Source of the DNA: Paenibacillus xylanilyticus | Lineage (GTDB): Bacteria; Bacillota; Bacilli; Paenibacillales; Paenibacillaceae | Length of the DNA: 64,000 nt | Direction of reading: 5' to 3' | Assembly (NCBI RefSeq): GCF_013359935.1 | Contig: NZ_JABMCB010000202.1 | Location: 434,001-498,000, forward strand | Part shown: positions 38,910-46,934 of the stretch, one piece after another | Position numbering within the stretch: position 1 is the stretch's first letter | Layout: each line of letters opens with the position of its first letter | The notes under the pieces: generated by a model | The model's input: the letters and a program-made list of their open reading frames with translations, nothing else | Databases searched by the model: none | Told to the model about the DNA's origin: nothing | Position numbers and translations under genes: made by a program

Positions 38910-39349
38910 ATGCTAGGAAATATTATTTTAGGATTCATTATTCCGATTTTAGAAGGTGGTTATATCCTTAAAAATAACCTTAGGATTCTGTTGACGTATT
39001 TTCCGCTGGGCATTGCATCCTCCGCTTGTATAAACAGTATTGGATTTAATATTATTACTGGAATATACTCCCCAATACACATAATCAATCATTTGCCGCT
39101 CTCCCTATGGATCTTGGCTTGTATCCTATAGCAGGGTGCCTCATGATGTTGGTTCTTTTAAAAAAGAAGGCTAAGGCCTGGTTAGCTATACTAATTACAT
39201 CATTTGTTTTAACGTTTCTGGAATGGTTGGCGAATGAAATGGGCAGAGTAATTTACTTTAATGGCTGGAACATTTATTGGACTTTTGTATCCTACTTTTT
39301 GCCTTTAGCTTCAGCATATGGATACAGCAAGTTGATCAATAAAGTCTAA
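38910..39349 (+). pseudogene. Frameshifted small multi-TM membrane protein
   Basis: Two overlapping frames look like one broken gene. The first (from ATG 38910, AAGGAG upstream) encodes hydrophobic MLGNIILGF and ends at 39131; the second continues in another frame as FAALPMDLGLYPIAG and ends SAYGYSKLINKV at 39349. Joining them near the TAATATTATTACTGG stretch (about 39048-39062), by restoring one base, gives a single protein of about 145 residues with four membrane segments, similar in style to CBO0543-type membrane proteins. It could be a real mutation, a sequencing error or ribosomal slippage. Confidence 0.6.
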
Positions 39350-39379
39350 AAATTCCTCAATGTTTAGGGGTATAAACCG

Positions 39380-39568
39380 ATGGATGAGATTAATGCTTGG
39401 TTAAAGCAAATAGCACAAAATTATCTCCTTATTGTAATCGCAGCAGTACTATTTTTTGTATTTAAGGCTTTAATTGGATTTTATACGTATAGGCATTATG
39501 ATAAAAAACTGATGACCTTGATTCAGAAGGTGGATACTCTTCTTGAGGAAAAAAATAAACAAGAATAA
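39380..39568 (+). CDS. Small single-TM protein of unknown function
   Basis: 62 residues: one membrane segment (about 14-34, LLIVIAAVLFFVFKALIGF) and a basic then acidic coiled tail (DKKLMTLIQKVDTLLEEKNKQE). AGGGG precedes the ATG. It follows the frameshifted membrane gene by 30 bp and is probably co-transcribed. Family not recognised. Confidence 0.6.
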   Translation: MDEINAWLKQIAQNYLLIVIAAVLFFVFKALIGFYTYRHYDKKLMTLIQKVDTLLEEKNKQE

Positions 39569-39602
39569 CTATACTTTCTGCACTGAAAGTTATCTCAAGT
39601 TG

Positions 39603-39674
39603 GCACGAAGCCCAGCAGCAACGCTGAAGGAAAGCCTTCAAGCTTTAATCGAGAAAAGCAGTCAGATTAACTGA
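39603..39674 (+). other. Gap 39569-39897: possible gene fragment, otherwise no gene
   Basis: A short open stretch reads TLKESLQALIEKSSQIN and then stops; it has helical, coding-like character but no start or family. The rest of the gap is AT-rich and holds the direct repeat described next. Confidence 0.2.
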
Positions 39675-39793
39675 TAACATGTATTATGAAATACAAATTT
39701 CATTGTATACTCCTCTTCATCTAAGTCCTCTCACCATTAACCAAAATGAAATAGCAATGAGTACATTTTTATTGCATACCGCAATTATAATAA

Positions 39794-39831
39794 AATTGGC
39801 ACTATAAATTGATTAATAATTGGCACTGTAA
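39794..39831 (+). repeat. Direct repeat before the DapA-like gene
   Basis: AATTGGCACTATAA (39794) and AATTGGCACTGTAA (39818) differ in one base and start 24 bp apart, 67-104 bp upstream of the gene. Could be a tandem regulator site; no regulator gene adjoins. Confidence 0.4.
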
Positions 39832-39897
39832 GTTAGTCCAATAAATTTCCTATAATCGATAATACTTCTTCACAATATGATTAAAGGAGAGAATTTA

Positions 39898-40800
39898 ATG
39901 TTCCATGGACTATCTGCTTTTCCGCTAACTCCAATGAATGAAAGTGGAGTTAACGAAAAAGAATTTGTAAATCTGATTCAACGATTGGTTACAGCCGGAG
40001 TAAACTCCATCGGAGCGCTGGGATCGACGGGTAATTATGCCTATTTGAGCCGAGCAGAACGGCTTCGCGTTTTGCAACTTGCAGTCGATTCCGCCGATGG
40101 TATTCCTGTGATGACAAGCATAAGTGCGCTTCGCACGATGGATGTACTTCATTTAGCAGAAGACGCTCAAAGAACCGGAGCCGGAGCTGTGCTGCTTGCA
40201 CCTGTTTCTTATCAAACATTAACAAATGAAGAGGTTTATTCGTTGTATGAACAAGTATCAAGTTCGCTCTCTATTCCACTTTGTATCTATGATAATCCGG
40301 CCACTACGCACTTTCATTTTAGCGATGAACTGCACGAACAAATTGCTAAACTTCCCTCTGTACGTTCAATCAAGATTCCTGGGGTTCCTTCTGATCCTGA
40401 GGCAGCAATAGTACGAGTTAACCGTCTTCGTAAACTCATTCCTTCTACTGTTACGATCGGGGTAAGCGGGGATCCGTTTGCAGTCACTGGCTTGAATGCG
40501 GGCTGCGAAGCCTGGTATTCCGTTCTGGGCGGCTTATTTCCTAAAACGTGTTTGAAAATGGCCCAGTTGGCACTCGACGGTAGTAAAGACGAAGCAAATC
40601 AACTATCAGCACGACTTGAACCGATCTGGGCGCTATTCCGTCAATATGGAAGCTTACGTGTTGTTTCTGCAGCAGCAGAAATCAATGGCTTCATTTCAGG
40701 TCCCAGTCTCCCTCTTCCCTTACAACCACTGAATGGCTTGGTCAGGGATCAGTTGAAGTCCATACTTATAGAAATAACATCTATTGAAAGCTCTTGTTAA
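39898..40800 (+). CDS. DapA/NanA superfamily lyase (dihydrodipicolinate synthase-like)
   Basis: 300 residues from ATG 39898, placed by AAAGGAG eight bases upstream. TIM-barrel aldolase of the DapA superfamily: GSTGNYAYLS near 42-51, Tyr131 in IYDNP and Schiff-base Lys159 in SIKIPG. The GSTG motif where DapA has GTTGE suggests a 2-keto-acid sugar aldolase or dehydratase rather than lysine synthesis. It stands alone, so substrate is unknown. Confidence 0.8.
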   Translation: MFHGLSAFPLTPMNESGVNEKEFVNLIQRLVTAGVNSIGALGSTGNYAYLSRAERLRVLQLAVDSADGIPVMTSISALRTMDVLHLAEDAQRTGAGAVLLAPVSYQTLTNEEVYSLYEQVSSSLSIPLCIYDNPATTHFHFSDELHEQIAKLPSVRSIKIPGVPSDPEAAIVRVNRLRKLIPSTVTIGVSGDPFAVTGLNAGCEAWYSVLGGLFPKTCLKMAQLALDGSKDEANQLSARLEPIWALFRQYGSLRVVSAAAEINGFISGPSLPLPLQPLNGLVRDQLKSILIEITSIESSC

Positions 40801-40904
40801 TCTTCCAATCAGTTCTGATCCAGAGGATGAAAGGATGCCGCTTACTGTTTATTATAGACATCCATCTAATCCGTAATCGGAACAAGTTCTTGTTTCGACA
40901 AAAT

Positions 40905-40926
40905 AAAAAGCCGCTAAAATAGCGAC
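40905..40926 (-). terminator. Terminator of the PrsA-like gene (GTCGCT type)
   Basis: Minus strand GTCGCTATTTTAGCGGC then TTTTT. About 115 bp after the gene at 41040; also lies after the DapA-like gene on the plus strand. Confidence 0.75.
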
Positions 40927-41039
40927 TTCAATGAGATTCTTGTCCAAGGTTAGCAAAGAAAAGAAACAGCTGACAAGTTTAAACCATACAATTCAAATTT
41001 GCCAGCTGCTCACTTGTTTTCATTCTACCATTATTAATA

Positions 41040-42122
41040 TTATTCGTTTGGACTGGATTCTGTATCCTGAGCGGAATCTGCGGAATCTGCAGCATCTGCA
41101 TTTTCCTCTGCTGGTTCAAGTGTGTTGGTAATGGTAGCATTTGAACGCAATTCCGTCATCCAATTGGTGCTCAGTTCACCGACTTGTTGTTCCACCAGTA
41201 TTTTACGAATATCTTCCTTTTTATCTTCCAGTGTTGGATCTGTAGCTTTTTTATAATCGGTTTTCTTGATAATGTGATAACCAAAATCCGATTTAACCGG
41301 TTCACTGATTTCATCGATCTGCATGGAGAAAGCGGCTTTCTCAAATGGTTCTACCATTTCACCTTTCCCGAAAAATCCAAGATCCCCGCCGCTTGCTGCA
41401 GAAGCTGTATCGGTGGATTTTTCTGATGCCAGGGTTGCAAAGTCTGCTCCTTCATCCAATTGTTTCTTGATCTCATCAGCTTCTTCTTTCGTTGCCACAA
41501 GGATATGGGATGCTTTTACCTGCTCCGGAGTTGCGAACGTCGCTTTGTTTTCCTCATAGTAAGCACTGATATCCTCATCTTTTACTGTCGTTTTCGGCTC
41601 AAGTATTTTACGGATTTTCACTTGTACCTCCGTATTTTTCTTGAGCGAATCCATTGTCATACCTGATTGAGAAAGCGCCGTGTTAAGGCCTTCTTCACCG
41701 CCATATTGGGTCTTTAGTGATTCAATCTCGGCATTCACATCTTCATCCGTAACAGACACTTTAGCCTTTGCGGCCTCTTGGTCTATCAATTTCATCGTAA
41801 TCATGCTGTTTAATGTACTCTCACCTCCGAGAGATACCAATTCATTGTATAGCTCGTCCTTTGAAATGTCAGTCCCATTGACCGAAGCCACAGCCTCCCT
41901 GCCCCCACCAAATGGTGGATATACGATTACAATGATAAGTGCAGCAGCAAGAATTCCCGAGATTATCATCCAGACCACACTACTTTTCCCTTTAGGCGTC
42001 CGTTGATTCTCCTCTTTTAGCATTTCCGGTACCAAAGTTGTTTCTTGCTGTGTTTCCTGCTCTTCAGTCAATGAATCCTTCATTTCTTCTTCATTGTCTT
42101 GCGACGGCTTGTTATTATCCAT
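41040..42122 (-). CDS. Membrane-anchored parvulin-type peptidyl-prolyl isomerase (PrsA/SurA-like)
   Basis: 360 residues: acidic cytoplasmic tail (1-48), one TM (about 50-71), SurA_N-like helical region, a rotamase domain (about 195-290: [36 protein letters not shown]) and an acidic low-complexity C-terminus. Unlike classic PrsA it has no lipobox and is anchored by a TM helix. Role: folding of exported proteins at the membrane's outer face. It stands as a single gene. Confidence 0.88.
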   Translation of the reverse strand: MDNNKPSQDNEEEMKDSLTEEQETQQETTLVPEMLKEENQRTPKGKSSVVWMIISGILAAALIIVIVYPPFGGGREAVASVNGTDISKDELYNELVSLGGESTLNSMITMKLIDQEAAKAKVSVTDEDVNAEIESLKTQYGGEEGLNTALSQSGMTMDSLKKNTEVQVKIRKILEPKTTVKDEDISAYYEENKATFATPEQVKASHILVATKEEADEIKKQLDEGADFATLASEKSTDTASAASGGDLGFFGKGEMVEPFEKAAFSMQIDEISEPVKSDFGYHIIKKTDYKKATDPTLEDKKEDIRKILVEQQVGELSTNWMTELRSNATITNTLEPAEENADAADSADSAQDTESSPNE

Positions 42123-42353
42123 TAAATGTATAATCCCCCTTCGGTCTTTTCCATATTAAATATAAAGTATTTAGAAAATAAAACCTTAAAATAATATAAA
42201 AAATCTCATATTCATATGAATTCGTTCCAACTCTATGATTCATTTCATTATGCGAAAGTGTTTGAGCCAAAAGCGAAAGTGACCCGGATCCTTTTTGGAA
42301 ATGATCGAGGTTCTTGTCTTTAATTCAGGTAAAGAGCTGGGTTTCTTAAAACT

Positions 42354-42376
42354 AAAAAAGTCGCTAAATCAGCGAC
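42354..42376 (-). terminator. Terminator after the MerR-GNAT-hydrolase operon (GTCGCT type)
   Basis: Minus strand GTCGCTGATTTAGCGACTTTTTTAG. The flank CTCTCATTGGG and TATGTTTTTGTCT on the plus strand recurs beside the terminator at 45365. Confidence 0.75.
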
Positions 42377-42451
42377 TCTCATTGGGACTATGTTTTTGTC
42401 TCTCATTCCTAAATTCACCACTCCAGCATTCATTATGACCCGTTCAATTGA

Positions 42452-42565
42452 CTAGTTTTTTACTGCAGAGTACAGCTTACAGTTGACCATGATCATACCA
42501 AAGATCGTAATGGATTTTGCCAGATCCAGGCCGACTTCCTCCCGCTCGGCAGCTTCAGTTCCATG
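42452..42565 (-). pseudogene. Remnant resembling the N-terminus of a DUF418-type membrane protein
   Basis: About 37 codons ending in TAG read EEVGLDLAKSITIFGMIMVN, the look of the first membrane helix of DUF418/acyltransferase-like proteins (pattern GLDIARAxAxFGMxxVN). It has no start and stops soon after. The gap 42123-42600 otherwise holds the terminator at 42354 and nothing I can call. Confidence 0.35.
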
Positions 42566-42600
42566 TCTTTCCCTCTTGATATAACCTATAACTTTTCACT

Positions 42601-43629
42601 TTAATGCTGCGTATCTTGAATGGGTTGAGCATGTTTCAAAAAATCTGTTATTTCATCCATGTACCCCTTCGCCGTAATGTTCCTCGGCGCAAACAAGCTG
42701 ATCAATAACGCACGTGTCGACGAATCGGCAGTCGAGGTGGAGAGCATGGAGTGCTCCGTGTCGTGCAGCACTTTGACTCGCAGTAATTCGGATGGTGATA
42801 CACGTTCCCTGTAAACCTTCTCTGTTTCTTTCACATCTACGTTAATATCTTGATCACCGAGCAGAAGCAGAACTGGAGAGCTAAAATTCGCAATATCGTT
42901 TGTAGCATCAGCAGTATAATTCTGACTTACAAACGTCCAACGTTCCCTAGACATGGCATTTTTTTGGCCCGCAACGCTCACATATTCATCATAAGAGCTC
43001 CCAGCCTTTAAAAGATCCTTAATTCGGTTATCGTCGATCACCTGCTGCTCAATCTCACTCAAAGATCGTCCTTCCTTCGCCATTTGTCTGCGCGTATTGT
43101 ATTCTCCCTGCGTAAGCCAGTTGATTGCAGGAGAAACGAGAATGCTAAAAGCTAGCTCTTCTTTGCCGGCTAGTTTAGGAATAACCCACCCTGCCTGGCT
43201 TGCCCCCCATACGCCTATGCGATCCACGTCAATTGATGGTTGCTGCCTCGCCCAGGCTAACGCATGCTCCGCTTCCTCCACCCGATCATCCATACTCTGG
43301 TCTAACCAGTTGCCTTCCGATCCACCGATGCCCCTCTTGTCTAGCGAGAGTGAGGCATAGCCAAGCGCAGCAAGCCGCTCCCAGAGCGGTTTATAACCAT
43401 CATCGTGTGTCGCATCGATTGGGCCGTCTCCATGAATGAACAACACTAGACCAACCTTGCCGTTATATTTCTCGGGTAACGTTAGTACGCCCGTCAGTTT
43501 GCCTTGAGGCGTATCCATCTCCACAGCTTGTTGGACCATATCAAAGCTGTTCTGCTGTAAAATATACGCGCCGGTTCCTCCCAACAGCAGCAGGATGATC
43601 AGGAGCGAAATTCCCCATTTCTTTTTCAT
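42601..43629 (-). CDS. Alpha/beta hydrolase with N-terminal membrane anchor
   Basis: 342 residues from ATG 43629 (GAGGAG just upstream); a TTG at 43656 behind AAGGG is an alternative. One N-terminal TM (about 6-24), then a dienelactone-hydrolase-like fold: FIHGDGP oxyanion region, nucleophile Ser in GASQAG, and acidic and His residues in GDQDINVD and DTEHSM. Substrate unknown. Third gene of the MerR operon. Confidence 0.8.
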   Translation of the reverse strand: MKKKWGISLLIILLLLGGTGAYILQQNSFDMVQQAVEMDTPQGKLTGVLTLPEKYNGKVGLVLFIHGDGPIDATHDDGYKPLWERLAALGYASLSLDKRGIGGSEGNWLDQSMDDRVEEAEHALAWARQQPSIDVDRIGVWGASQAGWVIPKLAGKEELAFSILVSPAINWLTQGEYNTRRQMAKEGRSLSEIEQQVIDDNRIKDLLKAGSSYDEYVSVAGQKNAMSRERWTFVSQNYTADATNDIANFSSPVLLLLGDQDINVDVKETEKVYRERVSPSELLRVKVLHDTEHSMLSTSTADSSTRALLISLFAPRNITAKGYMDEITDFLKHAQPIQDTQH

Positions 43630-43661
43630 CTCTCCTCTGCATTCCTTTCTACGCAAGGATT

Positions 43662-44301
43662 CTACCCTTCATGAATCATGTAATTCCACTCTTTCTCGCC
43701 AAATAACCACGCCATGAAACGGCTGCGCTGGACGTTCTTTGTACGGAATCCCATCCGTTCATACAGGCGTTTGGCTCCAACGTTGCTGCCCGACACATGC
43801 ATGCTTGCATATCGCATTTCCGCCCTTGATGCTGCTTCGCGGAGGACCCATTCCAGCATCGTCCTGCCTACCCCCGCTCCCCGAAAGCGTTCATGGACAG
43901 TTATGTCAGCAATACAATTCGCCACGCACCGGGCGATGGCTCAAAAAGGCCAATCGAACAGAGAAACCTAACGCTTTTGCCCATCCGACTTCTTGAATCC
44001 CTTTCCACAAGGGGAGCAGGTCCACTGCTGTTTGACTTGGACGCGGATCACCTGAACGAACCTGAAACTGAAGTGACAGGCTGCCGACGACGGATCCTCC
44101 CTGCAGGGCAACGATACGCTCACTTCCTCCCCGTTGCTCAACCAACACAAGTAGCCTTTCTAACAGCCACTGCAACTGCGAGTTATTTAGCCCTGTCCCA
44201 AGTTGAAATTTGCTGCAAAATCCTTGTTGAAGCAGTTCGCTGACTGAGGCCTTGTGTTCCTCTTTCATTCGCTCCATTAGAATGGCAGAAATCGTGGTCA
44301 T
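43662..44301 (-). pseudogene. Frameshifted GNAT acetyltransferase
   Basis: Two frames cover one GNAT protein. The first begins at ATG 44301 (overlapping the MerR stop) and ends RPVRGELYC at 43906; the second carries IADITVHERFRGAGVGRTML, the acetyl-CoA-binding motif, to HEG at 43662. Joining them near 43908-43915 (a two-base loss or one-base gain) restores about 212 residues. As read here the coenzyme-A site is lost from the first product. It may be a real inactivation or a sequencing error. Confidence 0.75.
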
Positions 44302-45098
44302 TGAATCTCCTCCCGTTTCGCAGCACCAATGCCGTTACGATCAATACGTGCAAGCAATTCGTAATGTATGCTTTCTTGGGTGAACAGAGACAGGTATGAC
44401 TTTTCCACAAGGATTTGTGGTCCGGTTAAAATAAGTGAGCTGCTATCGGCGAAGGTCTGAAATTGATTGAAGTGTTGTTCCAAGCCTTCTTCGCCATGTA
44501 GCGAGAAATGGTAAGATAAATACTCGCCAGCTGGCAAAACCATGTCTCCTTCCGTGTCGTGCACTTCCGTGCACAGCATTACGCGGCGTCCTCCCTCATA
44601 CACGTAATGAATGTCCGCTTCAAACAACGCTGGCAGCGTATCCCCCTGCTGGACCAACATTCGAGCATCCAGTTCCGTCTCGATGTCTGTCTCGAACCAT
44701 GAAGACAGAACAAGCGGATCTCGTTGAGTAACTCGGAAGGAATCAGCCTCCTGTCCATAGCGCTCATTCTCATCCAATACCTTACAGATAAAATTGCTCA
44801 ACTTTTGCAGGCGATCTATCTCGACTTTCATCTTGGAAACAGACTGTACAAGCAACCGCTGCATGTCGTCCGGCATCCCTTCATCTTTCCAAACTCGGAT
44901 GGATTGTACAGACAAACCCACCTTACGGAGGAGCAAAATATGTGCCAGCCGATACATCTCATTAATGCTATACATCCGATATTGATTTTCATCAATATAG
45001 GACGGGAACAATATGCCTTTTTCCTCAAAATAACGAATTTGATGGACGGACACACCCATCAGTTTTGCTAACTCGCTAATGGTGATTTCCTTTTTCAT
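44298..45098 (-). CDS. MerR-family transcriptional regulator
   Basis: 266 residues: N-terminal MerR winged helix (ISELAKLMGVSVHQIRYFEEKGIL), a dimerisation coiled coil (about 75-115) and a C-terminal effector domain of about 150 residues without the metal-binding cysteines of MerR, so a small-molecule sensor is likely. It heads an operon with the GNAT gene (four-base overlap) and the hydrolase. Its promoter has the overlong spacer typical of MerR targets. Confidence 0.9.
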   Translation of the reverse strand: MKKEITISELAKLMGVSVHQIRYFEEKGILFPSYIDENQYRMYSINEMYRLAHILLLRKVGLSVQSIRVWKDEGMPDDMQRLLVQSVSKMKVEIDRLQKLSNFICKVLDENERYGQEADSFRVTQRDPLVLSSWFETDIETELDARMLVQQGDTLPALFEADIHYVYEGGRRVMLCTEVHDTEGDMVLPAGEYLSYHFSLHGEEGLEQHFNQFQTFADSSSLILTGPQILVEKSYLSLFTQESIHYELLARIDRNGIGAAKREEIQ

Positions 45099-45131
45099 CG
45101 GTTTTTCCTCCCAGTCCTTGAATACAAATTA

Positions 45132-45162
45132 AGCATATACCTTAGGTCAGACCTAAGGTCAA
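45132..45162 (-). promoter_or_regulatory. MerR-type promoter with 19-bp spacer and perfect palindrome
   Basis: Minus strand TTGACC (45157-45162), a 19-bp spacer, TATGCT (45132-45137). Within it a perfect 10-bp inverted repeat with one central base, ACCTTAGGTC-A-GACCTAAGGT, spans 45139-45159. This is the classic MerR-activated layout: regulator bound between the boxes, twisting the DNA. Confidence 0.8.
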
Positions 45163-45165
45163 GTC

Positions 45166-45294
45166 ATGAAAGTAAAACATAGAATTAGAAATCCACGTCT
45201 GGCAATTTCGATTACGGGAGTAATGTCTCCTCTACTCTTAACATTTCTACTGTTGATATTTCTTACTATTAGCTACCTAAGCCTCTTTAGTTAG
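45166..45294 (+). CDS. Possible 42-residue membrane peptide, divergent from merR
   Basis: Reads MKVKHRIRNPRLAISITG then a strongly hydrophobic stretch ending SYLSLFS. The start lies six bases from the MerR palindrome; AAGG is a weak ribosome site. One TM with a basic N-terminus. Might be regulated by the same operator or be chance. Apart from this and a terminator, 45099-45475 is empty. Confidence 0.3.
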   Translation: MKVKHRIRNPRLAISITGVMSPLLLTFLLLIFLTISYLSLFS

Positions 45295-45364
45295 ACAGCA
45301 AGGATTCGGTAACCGGGCCATGATCTTATCCTTGATAAGGACAAGGTCTTATCGATATAACCAG

Positions 45365-45386
45365 AAAAAGCCGCTATTTTAGCGAC
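45365..45386 (-). terminator. Terminator of the hydrolase gene at 45476 (GTCGCT type)
   Basis: Minus strand GTCGCTAAAATAGCGGC then TTTTTC, about 90 bp after the stop. Confidence 0.75.
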
Positions 45387-45475
45387 TCTCATTGGGTTCA
45401 AGTTATGTTTTTGTCTGGAAGCGTCTAATAACGACGGACACCCCTGGCTAACCTTCATAGCAAATACAACTAAGG

Positions 45476-46459
45476 TCATTCCTTATCTTTAATATCTTTC
45501 AAGAATTTCAGGACAGTTTCGCTCATCTCCTTGGATTTAGTCCAATGAAGATAATGATGACCTTGTAAAGGGAAGATTGTACTCGAGGGATGATCGGTAA
45601 GCTGAGTTTGTAAAAAAGTGAATTGAGATCTCCCATCCTCACTTACCCTGCCATCGTCTCTTGTAAAAAACAATACGGGTATATCTGATGGAAACGACAT
45701 CTGAGCAGTTTTTCTTACATTGTCACCCAGTTCACTTGCCTCTTGAATAACATTTTTGTTGTAACCGTTCCATGCCGTCATTGCTTTGGTCATTGCTAAA
45801 TTCTCGTCCGAGTAAGCACCTTCACTTGCAAGAGGAAGATAAGCACTACCATCCAAATATACAGCAAGTCTAGCTAACCCGATGGGCGCCGCATATCTCA
45901 TATAACCCGGGATGGCCGGAGGGGATTCATTGAAATAAGCAAGGGCCGCTGGCAGCGTCGCGTCTATTCCAACAACCGCCTTAACCTCTTCAGGATACTC
46001 ATGAGCATAGTACATGCTGTAAATCCCTGAAATAGAATGCGGCATTAATACATATGGCCCTTTGATATTTAATTGCTGCAATGCACTTCTTAGTTCCCCA
46101 ACGATGTGCTCCACCGTTCTTTTCTTATCCGTCTTATCACTCCAGCCATATCCGAACGGCTCTAGGACGACAACTCTATTATGGTTGGACATTTCATTAA
46201 TTAATGGTTCAAAGTCCAGCACAGGTGAGACTGTTCCCAGGCCGCTTAATAAGACAATAGTGTTGGGTCCGTTACCTTTTGTGTAGATATGCATCCGTTG
46301 ATTCTCAATTTGTACATACTGACCTATAGCCGGGTATTTGTGCTGCTCTACCAGCTTCATGACATGATGAAAGCCGATCCAGATGAGTACAGTGGACAAC
46401 ATGACGAGAAACAGTCTCTTGAAGATGGTTAGAATCTTATTTTTCTTTTTGACAATCAC
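45476..46459 (-). CDS. Alpha/beta hydrolase with N-terminal membrane anchor
   Basis: 327 residues from GTG 46459 (GGGAG ten bases upstream). TM at about 10-30, then an alpha/beta fold: VLLSGLG oxyanion region, ELEPFGYGWSD-like VVLEPFGYGWSD, nucleophile Ser in PHSISG, Asp near FFTRDDGR and a C-terminal His in GHHYLHW. Resembles proline-iminopeptidase or haloalkane-dehalogenase-like hydrolases; substrate unknown. Monocistronic by its terminator. Confidence 0.8.
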   Translation of the reverse strand: MIVKKKNKILTIFKRLFLVMLSTVLIWIGFHHVMKLVEQHKYPAIGQYVQIENQRMHIYTKGNGPNTIVLLSGLGTVSPVLDFEPLINEMSNHNRVVVLEPFGYGWSDKTDKKRTVEHIVGELRSALQQLNIKGPYVLMPHSISGIYSMYYAHEYPEEVKAVVGIDATLPAALAYFNESPPAIPGYMRYAAPIGLARLAVYLDGSAYLPLASEGAYSDENLAMTKAMTAWNGYNKNVIQEASELGDNVRKTAQMSFPSDIPVLFFTRDDGRVSEDGRSQFTFLQTQLTDHPSSTIFPLQGHHYLHWTKSKEMSETVLKFLKDIKDKE

Positions 46460-46934
46460 GTAGTAGTTTGCTCCCTCCCATTCTTTTTACGGTAAAAAAC
46501 GCCTTTATATAGAGTATTTTTGCCATGTTAAGTCTTTCAAACGTCTGCTGTTTTAATCTTCTATTGTGTATTTGTTTATCCCCTTGGGAACGATCATAAC
46601 CCTCCAGGCTTAAGACAAAGTATGGAGCAAGTTTAAGTTTAGTTTAAAGTTCTCATTTTTTGTTGCGCCAGGAGCTTTTTTGTCCTTGATTTGATCTGTG
46701 TCAAAATATTTTTAAAATGAAAAGACAGCCGCAGCAAGGATTTTACTATAAAGTGAAGACTTAGGATCACGGCTTGTATTAATAACATCCACAACCAAAA
46801 AGTCCGCAACATACATCGAAACGAGGCTTCATTTTACGGGATAAATGTACGATATATTATGTACAGACTTTTATTAAAATTTTAACTATTAAGATTATGG
46901 GATCTGTAAATCAAGGTATTGAGGGGGAAATGCA
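46460..46934. other. 475-bp intergenic region before the chemotaxis receptor
   Basis: AT-rich, no supportable gene. It must hold the divergent promoters of the hydrolase and the receptor; I found no convincing sigma-D pair (TAAA, 15 bp, GCCGATAA) and no riboswitch motif. Confidence 0.5.

Noticed and set aside
46460-46934. A riboswitch or sigma-D promoter before the chemotaxis gene
   Set aside because: No conserved riboswitch core and no TAAA/GCCGATAA pair with proper spacing could be found by eye.
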